Positions 32,360 to 45,049 of a DNA stretch of 64,000 nt are shown piece after piece. Source of the stretch: Aristolochia californica (taxonomy: Eukaryota > Streptophyta > Magnoliopsida > Piperales > Aristolochiaceae); assembly GCA_029961685.1 (NCBI GenBank), contig JARWKL010000011.1:4094501-4158500 (forward strand). The letters are read 5' to 3'. Position 1 is the stretch's first letter; the number at the start of each line of letters is the position of its first letter. The translations under genes and the position numbers were made by a program. The notes under the pieces were generated by a model. That model saw nothing but the letters and a program-made list of their open reading frames with translations. It had not been told where the DNA came from and did no database searches.

Positions 32360-33345
32360 TAGTAAATAAGGTCATAAAAAGTATACAAATTAATTGCATT
32401 TTTAAACTTTAAAATATATTTTTTGTATTTTTTTATTTTTAAATATTTTAAATCCATAGTGGGTAAGAGTTAGATTTTTTTTATTTATAAATATTTTAAA
32501 TTTCTAAATAGTATTATTTTTAAATAAGGCGATAAAATTATACAAATAAATTGTATTTTTAACTCTAAAATAATTTTTTAAATTTTTTTTAGTTTATAAA
32601 TATTTTAAATCGATAATATATGGGTAAAACTTAAGAGTAAGATTTTTTAAATTTATAAATATTTTAAATCCATAATAAATGTGTAAGAGGTAGATTTTTT
32701 CTATTTATAAATATTTAAATTTATAAATATTATTATTTTTTAAATAAGGTAATAAAAGTATACAAATAAATTGTATTTTTAAAATCTAAAATAATTTTTT
32801 TTTATTTTTTTTAGTTTATAAATATTTTAAATCGATAATATATGGGTAAAACTTAAGAGTAAGATTTTTTAAATTTATAAATATTTTAAATCCATAATAA
32901 ATGGGTAAGAGGTAGATTTTTTCTATTTATAAATATTTAAATTTATAAATATTATTATTTTTTAAATAAGTTAATAAAAGTATACAAATAAATTGTATTT
33001 TTAAACTCTAAAATAATTTTTTTGTATATTTTATTTAATTTATAAATATTTTAAATCGATAATATATGGGTAAAACTTAAGGGTAAGATTTTTTAAATTT
33101 ATAAATATTTTAAATTCATAATAAATTGGTAAGAGCTAGATTTTTTCTATTTATAAATATTTAAATTTGTAAAAATTATTATTTTTTAAATAAGGTGAGA
33201 AAAAGTATACAAATAAATTGTATTTTTAAACTCTAAAATAATTTTTTGTATTTTTTTAATTTATAAATATTTTATATCAATAATATGTGGTAAGACTTAA
33301 GGGTAAGATTTTTTTTCTTTATAAATATTTTAAATCTAAAATTTT
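32360..33345. repeat. AT-rich tandem array, about 220-bp period, roughly five units
   Basis: A unit containing TACAAATAAATTGTATTTTT, AACTCTAAAATAATTTTTT, TTTATAAATATTTTAAATC and GGGTAAAACTTAAG repeats at about 32383, 32543, 32760, 32982 and 33209. It sits just inside the right MULE end. Intervals grow slightly (217, 222 and 227 bp among the last four). Composition is far more AT-rich than the left subterminal region. Confidence 0.85.
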
Positions 33346-33619
33346 AATTATTTTATTTTATTTTAAAAATATAAAGTAATAAAAAGTAATTTTTTTAATT
33401 AATAAATATTTTTATTGATATTAAATGGTGTTAAATAAGTAAGAGTTATTTTTTTAATTGTTTATTAAAAAATGTTATTTTTTATTTCAGATATTAGGTA
33501 ATAAAAAGTGTATTTGTTTTTTAATTTTTTTTAAATTTATTCGAAATTTTATCATGACGTGGCAGATGACGTGTCAATAATAATAACATGGCAGCCTATG
33601 TGTTCATCTACAGTGCCGC
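33346..33619. other. Right MULE subterminal region
   Basis: AT-rich, no gene. Near 33555-33585 it carries GACGTGGCAGATGACGTG, the inverted counterpart of the left-end ATCATCTGCCACGT block, so inverted-repeat similarity extends beyond the 163-bp terminal repeat. Confidence 0.65.
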
Positions 33620-33782
33620 TCTGATGACGGGGTGACGCGTAAGCAGTCAAAGCTTACGTGTCGCCTTTGACTGTCCACATATACAGTGGACCGGTCAAAG
33701 TTCGGTAGTTTTGTAAATATTTTGTGGTCTTCATTATTATTATAAATAAGTTATTTTAAATTGGTATTTTGGTAAAATACCC
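33620..33782 (-). repeat. Right terminal inverted repeat of the MULE
   Basis: Ends GGTATTTTGGTAAAATACCC, complementary to the left end with about seven mismatches over 163 bp. Confidence 0.95.
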
Positions 33783-33791
33783 TTTCTAATA
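33783..33791. other. Right 9-bp target site duplication of the MULE
   Basis: TTTCTAATA, identical to 18292-18300. Confidence 0.95.
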
Positions 33792-36650
33792 TACACTTAT
33801 TGCCAACAAAAAGTTAAAAGGGGATAAAACACTTATTGACATTTATTTAATATGGGATAATTTTTGAAATGAAAATTTTTACTTGGTTACCTGAATAATT
33901 TGAGGGCATTTTTGGAACTTGTATCCAAATTGATTTTCTATATTGTCAACGTCCAAAAGGAATTGGTCTGCAATGCAGTGCAACCGTAAATACAACAACG
34001 AATAAAGTAACATGATGAATTATAATCTTTGAGGACTCATTCGATTCGATATCCGTACAAAGTTGATTAGAATCTTACTTAATCAGATGGATGCACTAGA
34101 ATTCTCTTGGTTGACTTCCTTCAATTTTACTAATCTCCACTTAGTGCTTGATGAGAAGATTTGATCCTGTATTATGTGTGACAAATCCAAGAATAGTGAT
34201 AAAAATAGTGACAGAGATGATTGTTTGTTGCTATTTTTACTCAAAAAATTTGGAGTGCTTCAAGCTAACTTAAAATTTAAGGCATTAGGAAGGTGCTAGA
34301 GTTTCTCCTCTCTATCAAGTAGAGTTTCGCTATACCATATTTCAGAGAAACCCTCCAATAATTCTTTCTCTTTCCAAAAGTTCTTCTACCCAAGAAAGTT
34401 TCCTTCAGGCCAATAGGGCTCTATATTTATAGTATGGTGGGGAGCACTTGGCATGACACTCTTTGCAAGAATTTTGTCTCCCCTATCTTCTCTTTCTACC
34501 CTTTGAGTAGCTACAAAGCCATAGGAGAAGAATACTTTGGAAGAACTTTTCCTCTCCCCATGAGAGCATGATACCTCACCTCAACTATTTTAAATGGTGC
34601 CACTTCTTTTCTTTAGGTGGAGTTTTCCTATGATGTAACATGTTGTTAAATGTACCACCTCCATCACTTAGGTAGCACTCTCTTATAATGCTATTTGTCA
34701 CCATGTACCACCTCGTTTGCTTTGGTAGTGCTTAGGTGGGATTCTCATATAATTTAATTTTGATTGTAGACCTAAAACATCCACTTTATGATAACCTTTA
34801 ATTCAGCCACCTGGTTTGTTTGACAAAATCTTTATGCTTTGATTGTTGAGAGTTTTTTACTTTTACCAATGGTCAATTGGTGATCAAGTTCCTTCAATCT
34901 TGTTGATTTCCAAAAAGAAAACATGGAGGATAGAAGAGAAGAGAGGAGAAGAAGAAAAGAGAGAAAATAGAAGACAAAGAGGCATGTTTATATTAATTTG
35001 AGAGAATTATGAAAGAGATGTTTTATTTCTTACATCATGTCCTTTTATAATGGACAATTTGAATCCTATCAAAAATAAAATTTCCGAAAGTCCTCAATTA
35101 CACCCAAGAATACCTTCTAAATCGAATCACAATAAGTTGTAATAAGGAAAGACTAGGATGAAATCTTCCTCTTTTATCCCAGCTTTTTCAGTTGACCTTC
35201 CCTTGTAAGACTTGTCCCGCATCAGAGTCACCATTGACTCCATGAAGCTTGTGAGATATGCTTTTTATGAGACTCATCTTAAACTCCTTGATATGGCTTC
35301 TACAATACTCCCTTCAAACTTTATTTTGTAACTTCAGCTTGCAAAGAATCTTAGTTAAGAAATTCTAGTTTTGTATGGCCTAAAAAAGAAATTCAAAATT
35401 TTAAAAGAAATTCGTATTGTCTTAATTCCTCTTCTTCTTATTCACATCTTACTTGTAATATTCATCTTGTTCTCATTTTTGACAGGTGTTTGTAGTGTTG
35501 TCATTGGGGTAGGACTGTTTTTTTTCCTAAACAATATTTTGTGCAAGTTGGCTCTCTTGGAACAGAACAAGAAGATCCCTAGCTCGAGGGAGAGAAGTAG
35601 AATAAGTACAAGAAAAAGGTAATTGACACTGAAGAAAGAGGTAATTTTTCCTCTCCCCATGAGAGAATGATACATCACCTCATCTATTTAAAATGGGGCC
35701 CCTTCTTTTCTTTAGGTGGAGTTTTCCTATAATATAACTAGTTGTTAAATGTGCCCCCTCCACTTAGGTGGCACTCTCTTGTAATGCTATATGTCACCAT
35801 ATACCACCTTATTTGCTATGGTGTTGCTTAGGTGGGATTCTCCAATAATTTAATTTTGATTGTGACCTTCTAACATCCACTTATCATAACTATTGATTGA
35901 GCCACCTCTTTTGTTTGACAAAAATTTTATGCTTTGATAATCGAGAGTTTTTTACTTTGACTATGGTCAATTGGTGATCATGTTCCTTCAATCTTGTCGA
36001 TTTCTAGCGAGGAAACATGGAAGATAGAAGAGAAGAGAGGACAAGAAGAACAGTGAGAAAAATAGAAGACAAAGAGAGGCATGTGTATATTAATTTGAGA
36101 GAATTATGAAATAGATGTTTCAGTTCTAACATTATGTACTTTTATAATAGAATACAACTAGAATCCTACCAATTTTTTTTTCTCAAAGTCCATCTTTTAG
36201 TTCAGCTTTTTCATCCGACCTTCTCTTTAAGACTTGTCTTGCATCAGATTCACCATTAACTCCATGAAGCTTGCGAGATATGCTTTTGTATGAGACTCAT
36301 CATAAACTCCATTATTGGAGGGTTTCTTTGAAATATGGTGTAGCAGAACTCTGCTTGTTAGAGAGGAGAAACTCTAGCGCCTTCCTAATGCCTTCAATTT
36401 TAAGTTAGCCTGAACCTCTCCGAATTTTTGGGGTAAAAATAGCGACAAACAATCATCTGTGTCACTATTTTATCACTATTCTTGGATTTGTCACACAGTA
36501 ATACAGGATCAAATCTTCTCATCAAGCACTAAGTGGAGAATAATAAAATTGAAGCAAGTCAACCTAGAGAATTCTAGTATATCCATCTGATTAAGTAAGA
36601 CTCCAACTTTGTACATGGATATCAAATGACTTCTTTCCTTGTGTATCGTG
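33792..36650. repeat. B/C spacer remainder with nested direct and inverted repeats
   Basis: No gene. Two similar blocks in direct orientation lie at 34551-35300 and 35650-36311; the second lacks about 110 bp. Outside them, 34040-34400 recurs inverted at 36312-36640. The direct blocks could be two degenerate LTRs with a short interior, or a plain duplication. The whole arrangement is collinear with the D/E spacer (53870-60005). A third block, 35430-35640, matches one arm of the D/E-spacer hairpin. Confidence 0.7.
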
Positions 36651-36856
36651 GTGTCAAGGCATGCAACTCCTCGTCTGGGCTTCTCAAACGACTTGTCTGA
36701 GTGGGCGTTATTGGATTTTGCAATAAATAAATAAATCTCTCAGAATGGAAAGACAAGTCATAGTCTGCGACGAAATTATTTCAACCGTTTGCGTCTTTAA
36801 AAGCCATCTATTGGGTTTTATATCTCCTCCATCGCATTTTCGAGCTTTCTGCAACA
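36651..36856 (+). promoter_or_regulatory. Upstream region of gene C
   Basis: Near-identical to the upstream of gene B. It contains GTTATTGGATTTTGC (CCAAT-type box) and an AATAAATAAATAAAT stretch at about 36722-36736. The ATG that starts the N-terminal extension in B, D and E is ACG here (about 36770). Confidence 0.55.
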
Positions 36857-39800
36857 ATGGCCGACATTGATCGTCTCAGCAGCCTTCCTGATTCGGCTTT
36901 ACATCTCATTTTAGGCTTCCTACCTCTCGATCTCGCTGTGAGGACATCCATTCTATCGAAGAGGTGGCACTACTTATGGACTTCCATCTTCAGAATCGAC
37001 CTCGACGAGAATTACTTCACCCAGAATCGAACTCGTCAGGATTTTCTTGAAGCTAACATGGGCTGGTTAGCATCAGGAATCAAATCTAGTGGACAGAAGA
37101 GATTCGTGGAGTTTGGCAGGAAATTCCTGGCCTCCTATCCGAACAACGAGATCGAAACCCTGAGGATTTGCATGAGCGATTGTCTTTCTAAATACCGCGA
37201 CGACGTCAATGAATGGATCAAGTTTGCCGTCGATAGAAAAGTGCGTGACCTTGATCTAAGCTTCTTCGATGGGAGTAAACTTGAAGATGTTGCTGCTTAC
37301 GAACTGCCACCTTTTATCTATCAACACAAACACATCCGGTCGCTCAAGTTAACAGCAACCCTATTTCGTCCGGGGTCGTTCACAGACTTCACTTCCCTCA
37401 GAAGCCTTTCTATCTCCTTGATCAATATAACCCAGGAATTACTTGACATTTTGTTCGAAAACAGCAAGGCTCTTGATGCTTTTACAATGGAGAAGTGCAG
37501 TTGTCTCCAGCCCACCCAGTTTTATGCTCAGAATAATGGTCTCAGTAGCCTATCAATTGAAAACTGTTTGATTCTCGACAACGCGTTATCTATCAGTTTG
37601 CCGACTCTCCGGTCGTTCAAATTCTATGGATCGATGACTTTCATGAATTTCGAATATCTGTCCGCGTTGCTTGATGCTGAACTTGACTTCACACTGGAGG
37701 ATGAATTCCAACCAGTGGCCGATCATATGTCTGAAATGTTGATGAACCTGAAATCTGCGAGAGCGCTGACACTATGCACCTACACTATGCAGGTATATTC
37801 AGTTTACTGCTTCTGGTTTTGTCTCACTGTATGCATCGTCAGCTAGGGCATCATTGAGGGGTGAAGAGATGAGCCTAATATTTCCACTTACCTGTGACAA
37901 AGCAATGTTCTGTTGTCAGCTAGTACCAAAATAGGGTTAAATTTGAGCCTGCAACTCTTATTTTTTAGTAGGAATCACACCCTTGCTTTAGTTTTATGGC
38001 TTTTTGATGTGTCGAAGCTGTTACGATCAAGTGCATGTATATATTGAGGTATTTTTTGGTATTTTTAACAACTTGAAGTCGTTAAGAATAGGCTAACTCA
38101 CTTAGATAATGGTTTCATAGTTGTAAATTTCCCAGAATAAGCTAACTCATCTGAAATGTTACTGGTGAACTTCCCACAGAGAAATAGACACCGCCCAATA
38201 ACGCCCTTAATGACCTTTTTGGAAATGATAAGAATCTGCTTGTCTTCAACCTCGAGCGATATGACTAAACTCTCTTGTAGACCAAGCTTATGAGTGGCTT
38301 ATAATGTGGTCCCGTCAAGCAACATGATAAGCAATGGCGAGAGCATTCAGTTATGATTGAAATAGAAACAAAATGGAGTATGTGAGGAGGAGAGAGTGAG
38401 ATGAACGAAGAGAAGAGGTGAGATGAGCAATGCCGGGAAGTACCAGAGGAAAAGAGTTTTTTTTTTAATCCAAGTTGAAACATAGTTTCCTTTACCTCCC
38501 CAAGTATGTTAAAATCTCGCATCCCCAAAGTATTTTGTCCTTTATCATCTACTTTTCATGCATGTTTGGGGTATTTTAAATATATTTTTATTGTTTAAAC
38601 TAAATTATCTATGGTATTAGCATACAACTAATACTCCCTATCCATTTATTTGTTTATAAACCCCTCTTGTAACCTAATTTCAGCCGTATTGGAACTCTAG
38701 AGCTTGAAGTTTTTGTTGTCTTATATAAGTTTTGGTATCATAGTCTCACTTGGGGAATTATTTAAGACCCTTCCATACCTTTTTCTAATTTTTGTTGTCT
38801 TACGAACAAGTGAATCTATATATTATTGTATTTTTTTGTATTTTTAAATAGTTCAAATTGTTAAGATCAGGCTAACTCAATTAGATAATGGTTTCATAGT
38901 TGAAATTTTCCAAAATAGGCTAACTCATCTTAAATGTTACTAGTGAATTTCCCAAAGACAAATAGACATCGCTCAACAATTGCCTTAATGACCTTTTTGG
39001 AAATGATAAGATCCTGCTTGTCTTCAACCTCGAGATACAAGACTAGACTCTCTTGAAGAACAAGCTTAAGGGTGGCTTCCAATGTAGTCCCCTCAAGCAA
39101 TATGATAAACAATGGCGAGAGCATTCAATTATAATTGAAATAAAAACAAAATAGAGTAGGTGGGGAGGAGAGAGTGAGATGAACAAAGAGAAGAGGTGAG
39201 ATGTGCAAAGTTTGGAAGTTCCAGAGGCATTTTTTTTTCTTTCATCAAAAGTTTTTTTTCTAGGTTTGCATTGTCCTAATTTAAGCCCAACTTGGAATTT
39301 CACCTGTATATTCCCCTGACCTATTTTAATCCAATTTGAAACTTAGTTTCCTTTACCTCCCCAAGTTTGTTAAAATCTTGCATCCCTAAAGTATTTTGTC
39401 CTTTCTCTTGTACTTTTCATGCATGTTTCAGTAATTTAAATATATTTTCATTGTTTAAATTAAATTATCTAAGGTATTAACATAAAACTAATACTCTGTA
39501 TCTATTTATTTGTTTGTAAACCCCTCTTGTATCCTACTTTCAGCCCCTATTAGAACTCTGGAGCTTGAAGTTTTCATTGTCTTAGATAAGTTTTGGTATC
39601 AGAGTCTTACTTGGGGAGTTTTTAAAGACCTTTCCTTACCTTTTTTTCATTTTTTATTTTTTTTATCTTTACTCTCACATGCCCACCCATTGCTTAGATT
39701 AACACAAAACCACATCCTTAGAATCCCTGGAAAAAAACTATTTGAGAGTATCAATTCCAAGTTGGGTGACTAATAAACCTAGTTTTATTGGTTTTCCAAC

Positions 39801-42800
39801 AAGACCCAAGAACATCTTAAGATCCTAAAACTATTCTTGTTTCTTCAAGTAAGTCCAACACATATATTTGTGGAGATAAAACAATTCCATGTTGAGATTA
39901 TAGCATCTCAATTCAAAAAAAATATTCAAGAACCCGAAATCTTTATTTTGCAAAACCTTGGACAAGTTTTTCGTTAGCTAGTGAATGGGAGCTTTCGATC
40001 AATCCCAATGAGAATGATATCATCCACATTAATTTCCAAAAGCATAACACCATTGTTAGTATGTTTAAAAATCACAAAATGTTCTATTACATACCTTCTA
40101 AACACAAACACGCAAAATACTTTATTAAATTTGTCAAACCATTCTCAAGGAGACCGTCTGAGGCCATAAAGTGATTTGTTCAAGTCTACGCACCTTCTCC
40201 CCCTCAATGACAAAACTAGGTGGTTGAAGCATATAGACTTTTTTTTCATGGAGATCACCATTAAGGGAGTCATTTTTGACATCGAGTTGATGAAGAGGCC
40301 AATTAGAATTTGTACTAAGAGAAATCAGAAGTCTTATATAATTGAGTTTGGCAATTCGAGAAAATATTTTTTATAATCACTGTTAGATGTTTGAGTGAAC
40401 CCATTAGCAACAACCAAGTTTTTAGCCAAGCAATAGAGTCATCCAGATTATGTTTAACAATCCACAGTTTTTTCTAAGTGGTATTGAAATCAAATTTCAT
40501 GCATGATTACTAAATACGTCAGCCATTTTGTCCTCCTCAGTAGCTCTTCATCCTGGATTTTTAAGAGCCTCAATATGATACTTGGGAACAGACAAAGAAG
40601 ATAAGGAAGAAAGAAAAGAGCAACAATTTAAGAAGATCTGGTGAGTAGATGTAACATGAGAAATAGGATGAGATGTACGAGCTCTTTGAGAAGCACAAGC
40701 ATGTGGTTTTTTACAGATAGCTATAGGACGAGTTTCTAATGATAGTTACAAAGTTTGAAAAAAAATCTAATGATGGAGCCCTTATGATGTCTAAATAGTA
40801 TATTCTCCAAAAAAAATGGTTTGTTGTGGATTTTCTAGCTCCTCTATGACTACCGTCTAGCATAGTTGTTCTCATTGTATTGTATTTGGTTAATGTTTTA
40901 GTCAAAATTTTTGGTAGATTTTGTGGTCCTATTCTAGTAAAATTGTTGATTTGTTTTTTGGTTAATTTTCTACTTTGTTTGATGGTCATGGAGATCTCAT
41001 ATTGCTATGCATTTTGAATCAATCATGTTGAAAGCACATTTGTCAATACAAATCCTTCCATAAAGTTTGTAGTATTTCAATATTCTCTTCTATCTATTCC
41101 ATCGAAAACTATAAAGAGGATCCCTAATGACTAAAAATATGGCCAGATTGATTTCATCTTTGTTGATGTACTTTGTCATGCCACTAAAAATGGGTGGTTT
41201 TCTACTGTTGCCCCAAAAAGTGCACTATTTCTAACTATTGTTCTTGAGTGGATTTTTTGTTGTAATCCCTGAGTGACTTGATTTTACTATTGTTGCTAGT
41301 TTTGACTCTTTTGGAGTTCTAATTGACCATATTTTGGTTTATTTTTCTTCAAAGACTATATGCAGTTGATTTTCTCCTTGTGGTTGTAATGTTTTACACG
41401 CAATCTAATTCGCGTTTTTAATTTTTAGTGACATTACCACTCTTTTCTATTTGAAATCATATATCGTGTTTTTGATGATTCCATACTTTTGCTAATTGTA
41501 TTGCCCATGTTTTTCTATATTTTTCTTGTGTTCACGTTTTAGTTAAGGTTGTTAAAGTCATTCTCTTTACTACTTTTCTCTATCTTGTTTTGTTTGGTTG
41601 GAGTTGTTGAGAAGTTGTGTTGTGAAAGGGGAAATGAACTAATTTTGAGAGTTTTCTACTATGTTCAGGATCGGGGGATCTATGACAAATACACATAACC
41701 TCAAGCTTGAAGGGGAGAAATAATACAAGAGCACCTTTGCTAATCAATCAAAATCTAAGAACCATATTTAAAGGCAAGGTCAAGAGTTGAAGCTATATAT
41801 CAAATACAAGACATAAAATTTGAGACCAATTAGGAGTATCTTATGCTTAACATGGGTAACATTGTGAAACTTATTCTATAACAAGCTGAATCTGTAAGGT
41901 TAAGCTGGAAGGGGAGTGTTAGAAGACTTAATTTGACTTTATTTAGATTTTTTACTTACTAGAAAAAATCAATGCTTGGCAACCTCCCTACTCTTATAAT
42001 CAATGTCGGACGTGAATCTTCTTTGTGGCTTCTATAATTACATAGTCTTTTTCTTCCATATTTTAGAGGCTTCAGTATAGAATCCCAAACTTATTCCAGG
42101 ATAAATTTGGGTTCATGTCTATCCCAAATTACAATTTCAAGTTTAAAGACCTCTTCACAAGTAATGCTTGCCCACCTCCCTACTCTACACAAAGAGGAGT
42201 GGAGAAGACTATTGAAGATGGAAGATTTTTTAATTTGAATCTTGATACAAATCATTATTCAAGATGTTTCAAAGTCTCTTTCGCAAGAGAGATACTTGTA
42301 GAGTTGAGTTTACATGATTCATTATGGCAAAAGGATATTCTCTCCTAAACTCATGTGATGTGATCTGTTTAGTCTCCAATAGTTTTTATTCCATTACTTA
42401 CGTTCAAAAGTTTCTTCTTTTTCTATTGCTTCTCTTGCATCCAAAGGTTCTACCTCCTGCCTACCAACCACTTCACCTCTTGAAGCAGCCGCTCAATCTC
42501 AAATACTTGACGTTGAAGACAGCCTTGCACCGTAATGAGCTTCCGGGCATTGCGTATCTTGTGAGGAGTTATCCCAGGCTGAATACAATTACTCTTGTAA
42601 TGCAGCCAACCCATGCACTTACAGTGAGTTACTTCTTAATGATTTTTTTTTTTTATAACAAATATCAAGTCCAAATTTTGTGAAGAGTTAAAGACAGTAA
42701 TGTTTCTCTTTTTCATTGCTTGAACAGGGCTACCAATGTCCTTTCTCGCATGCTTCAGATGGGGAATACTTTTGGGCATTACAGGAACTACCTATGTGTT

Positions 42801-43030
42801 TCCAGGAGTACTTGCGAGTTGTCAAGGTAGAAAACTTCAGAGGCAGCAAGAATGAAATTGAACTGCTGAGGTATTTTTTGAAAAAAGCAAGGTCACTTCT
42901 TAGAGTCGTAATTCGGACAGCCAAGAATGGGCAACCCAGCGTTGGAACATCTGAAGTATATACAGCTGCCGCCCAAAAAGTTCAGAGCTTCGAGAAGAAG
43001 TCTACTATGGTAGCAGTCGTGATACAGTAG
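36857..43030 (+). CDS. F-box/FBD gene C (three exons)
   Basis: Exons are 36857..37792, 42447..42623 and 42728..43030, phase 0, with introns of 4654 and 104 bp; donors are GTATAT and GTGAGT. The product is 471 residues: F-box at about 5-45 ('LPDSALHLILGFLPL', 'SKRWHYLW'), leucine-rich repeats to about 370, and FBD in the last exon ('VKVENFRGSKNEIELLRYFL'). It is the nearest relative of gene B in head-to-head position and, like B, lacks the five residues (K/M-PYQ region) present in D and E near residue 150. The start is MADIDRLSS because the upstream in-frame ATG has become ACG. The role is inferred from family: a substrate receptor of an SCF ubiquitin ligase with unknown target. No damage is seen. 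Confidence 0.9.
38090..39640 (-). repeat. Tandem duplication inside gene C intron 1
   Basis: Inverted counterpart of 15290-16830: two direct copies (about 38090-38780 and 38800-39640) on the strand opposite to gene C. One copy keeps the 64-codon frame starting MLSPLFIILLEGTTLEAT (38930..39124, minus). Confidence 0.75.
39850..40740 (-). pseudogene. Ty1/copia reverse transcriptase relic in gene C intron
   Basis: Minus-strand counterpart of 14240-15115, with the same 'HQLDVKN', 'PPSFVIEGE' and 'SLYGLRQSP'-type blocks and shared defects, so both copies descend from one insertion. Confidence 0.78.
40741..42446. other. Distal part of gene C intron 1
   Basis: No gene; inverted match to 12452-14235. 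Confidence 0.6.
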
Positions 43031-43277
43031 TATTTTTCGGATAAATATCCGAAACGCAGGAATTTATTCGAAAGCCTCTAGTTTCAGGAGTAACTTTTGG
43101 ATGATATTTTTACTTCTGAGATATGGATAAATATTTTCGGATAAATATGGTAGAAGTCGTGTTAGAGTAGTATTTTTCGGATAAATATCCGAAACGCAGG
43201 AATTTATTGGAAGGCCTCTAGTTTCAGGAGTAACTTTTGGATGATATTTTTAGTTCATAGATATGGATAAATATTTT
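43006..43277 (+). repeat. Tandem duplication of the gene C stop region and 3' UTR
   Basis: Units start at 43006 and 43146. The second still carries in-frame codons for a VEVVLE ending and stop, as in gene D, although the real gene C ends VAVVIQ. Matches 11620-11890 beside gene B. Confidence 0.82.
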
Positions 43278-43985
43278 TGACTGATTTATTTCTGATTTAT
43301 AGAGCTCATCATATGTAGAGAATACATGCTTCTAAGTCTCAATTTTCTGGCAGTTTTTTTCTAAACTGGTTTTTCTATCAGTATGAGCTCTTAATTACCA
43401 TCACCATCAATGGACCCTCCTCTCTATGTTGAAGTTGTTCCAATGGCTCATGGTAATGAACTTCCTTCATAAGCAAATCAATCTGTTACTTTTCCACACT
43501 CCTCTCTTTGTTGAAGTTGTTCCTCACTCGCCAAGATCAAAAGGGTCTAACATAACATAAACACCATCACATCACAAAGATAGGCTTTACCCTTCTCTTT
43601 TATAGTCATGTTCCATTACATATCTAGGTTGAAGCTTTTTCTGCTGTTCTTCTATTTAGTTTTCACAACTATAATATTTCTTATAATATACTTTTTAGTA
43701 CCACTCTTGCTTCACATGTTTGCGGTTGTCTATGTTTCCTTTACCTTTATCTTAAACAATTCTTTCCTATAGGCATCGATAATGGAATCTGGTGTTTCTT
43801 ACCCACATCAAACAAAGTAAGAAATCACTAAACAAATCACTCTTAACCTCTCTTGGTGCATGTAAAATCACTAAACAAATCCATACAAGTAATGCCTAAC
43901 ATAAAATTTAGGCCAATGTGCATAAACGTGATAAACAATTTAATATGGGTGACTATATCATGATTACTCGGGCAGTTTCCTACAA
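43278..43985. other. C/D tail spacer, left part
   Basis: No intact gene. 43280-43820 matches the 3' side of gene B inverted (about 11100-11600). 43540-43800 is repeated directly at about 44335-44620. 43850-43980 matches 9730-9890 and 45640-45780. Confidence 0.6.
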
Positions 43986-44290
43986 GATCTGCTTGAAAAA
44001 ATGCAAGCTCGTGGTGCAGGACCTTTTAAAGTGCTAAAAAGGTTAGGTCAGAATGCTTATGTTGTTGATTTGCCATTAGATTTAGGCATTAGCTCTGATT
44101 TTAACATTGAACACTTGATGGGTTATAGGGACTACCCCTCTATGTCTGATGAACCCTTTTTATCACCTTTTGACTCCTCCTCATCACCTGATACAAGTCT
44201 TCCTTCCTCATCTCTTACCTTTTTGGTTCCAATTCCATTAACCATAGCACAACACATAAAGAACATATTGATGCTATTTTGGAGGAACTT
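43986..44290 (+). pseudogene. Ty3/gypsy integrase C-terminal relic (copy 2)
   Basis: Encodes MQARGAGPFKVLKRLGQ, 'NAYVVDLPLD' and 'SDFNIEHLMGYRDYPS', the same integrase tail as at 9889 and 45786. It ends in the duplicated segment that follows gene C. Confidence 0.75.
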
Positions 44291-45049
44291 CCTTTATAAG
44301 CAAATCAATCTGTTACTCTCGCCAAGATCAAAAGGGTCTAACATAACATAAACACCATCACATCACAAAGATAGGCTTTACCCTTATCTTTATAGTCATG
44401 TTCCCTTACATATCTGGGTTGAAGCTTTTTCTGTTGTTCTTCATTTCCTAGTTTTCACAACTATAATATTTCCTATAATACCCTTTTCAGTACCTCTCTT
44501 GATTAGAAAGTTTTACATGTTTGCAGTTGTATATGTTACCTCTAACTTAAACCCTCTTCTATAAATAAACATGAACCTAAAACTAATCCTATTGTTTTTC
44601 TTTGCTATAGGCATCCATAATGGAATCTAGTGTTTCTTACCTACATCCAAACCTCAAACAATCCTACCACAAGTTGTGGTCTGAACAACAACCTTTCCTC
44701 ACTTCACAGAAGCATTAACCAATAATCAAACTTGGGATCTAGTTCCTTATTCTCCCACAATGAATGTTATTGTTCTAAATGAATATTCCAAACCGAATGC
44801 CACTCAAGGTTTTAAAGTTTCTGTCATTGATATTGACCAATCATTTGCCCATGTTGTTAAACATTTGTTGGAAGTAAGCTAAAGTAAATTCTAGTTGTAA
44901 TGTCTTATTAAAAATAGATTTATTTTACACTTTTTTTTCCATCCTCTTTATCAAGGGCATTCTCGTCATATGCATTTTTTAGTTGATTTAGATAGATGAC
45001 ATGGAGGGGACGTGAGAGTTAAATCCTAATCTCCTACATTCACATGCTT
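44291..45049. other. C/D tail spacer, middle, with the empty LTR site
   Basis: 44335-44650 duplicates 43540-43820. 44700-44885 is the copia-like relic also seen at 5462-5660, here with fewer stops. At about 44941-44965 the sequence CCTCTTTATCAAGGGCATTC is the uninterrupted version of the site that holds the 5708-9049 element. Confidence 0.8.

Larger units (their letters stand above)
18301..33782 (+). mobile_element. Mutator-like element (MULE) carrying captured host gene fragments and a nested chromovirus
   Basis: The element is bounded by inverted repeats 18301..18463 and 33620..33782 with about seven mismatches, and by a perfect 9-bp duplication TTTCTAATA. Total length is 15482 bp, of which 7086 bp (plus one copy of the 5-bp target) is a later chromovirus insertion. 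Left to right it has a C/T-rich leader, a tandem-duplicated leader or intron region, an interrupted MuDR-type transposase gene, histone-deacetylase and serine-carboxypeptidase fragments, and an AT-rich tandem array. It lies between the head-to-head genes B and C. The corresponding point in the D/E spacer (about 55262) has no insertion, so it arrived after the pairs were duplicated. Confidence 0.95.
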
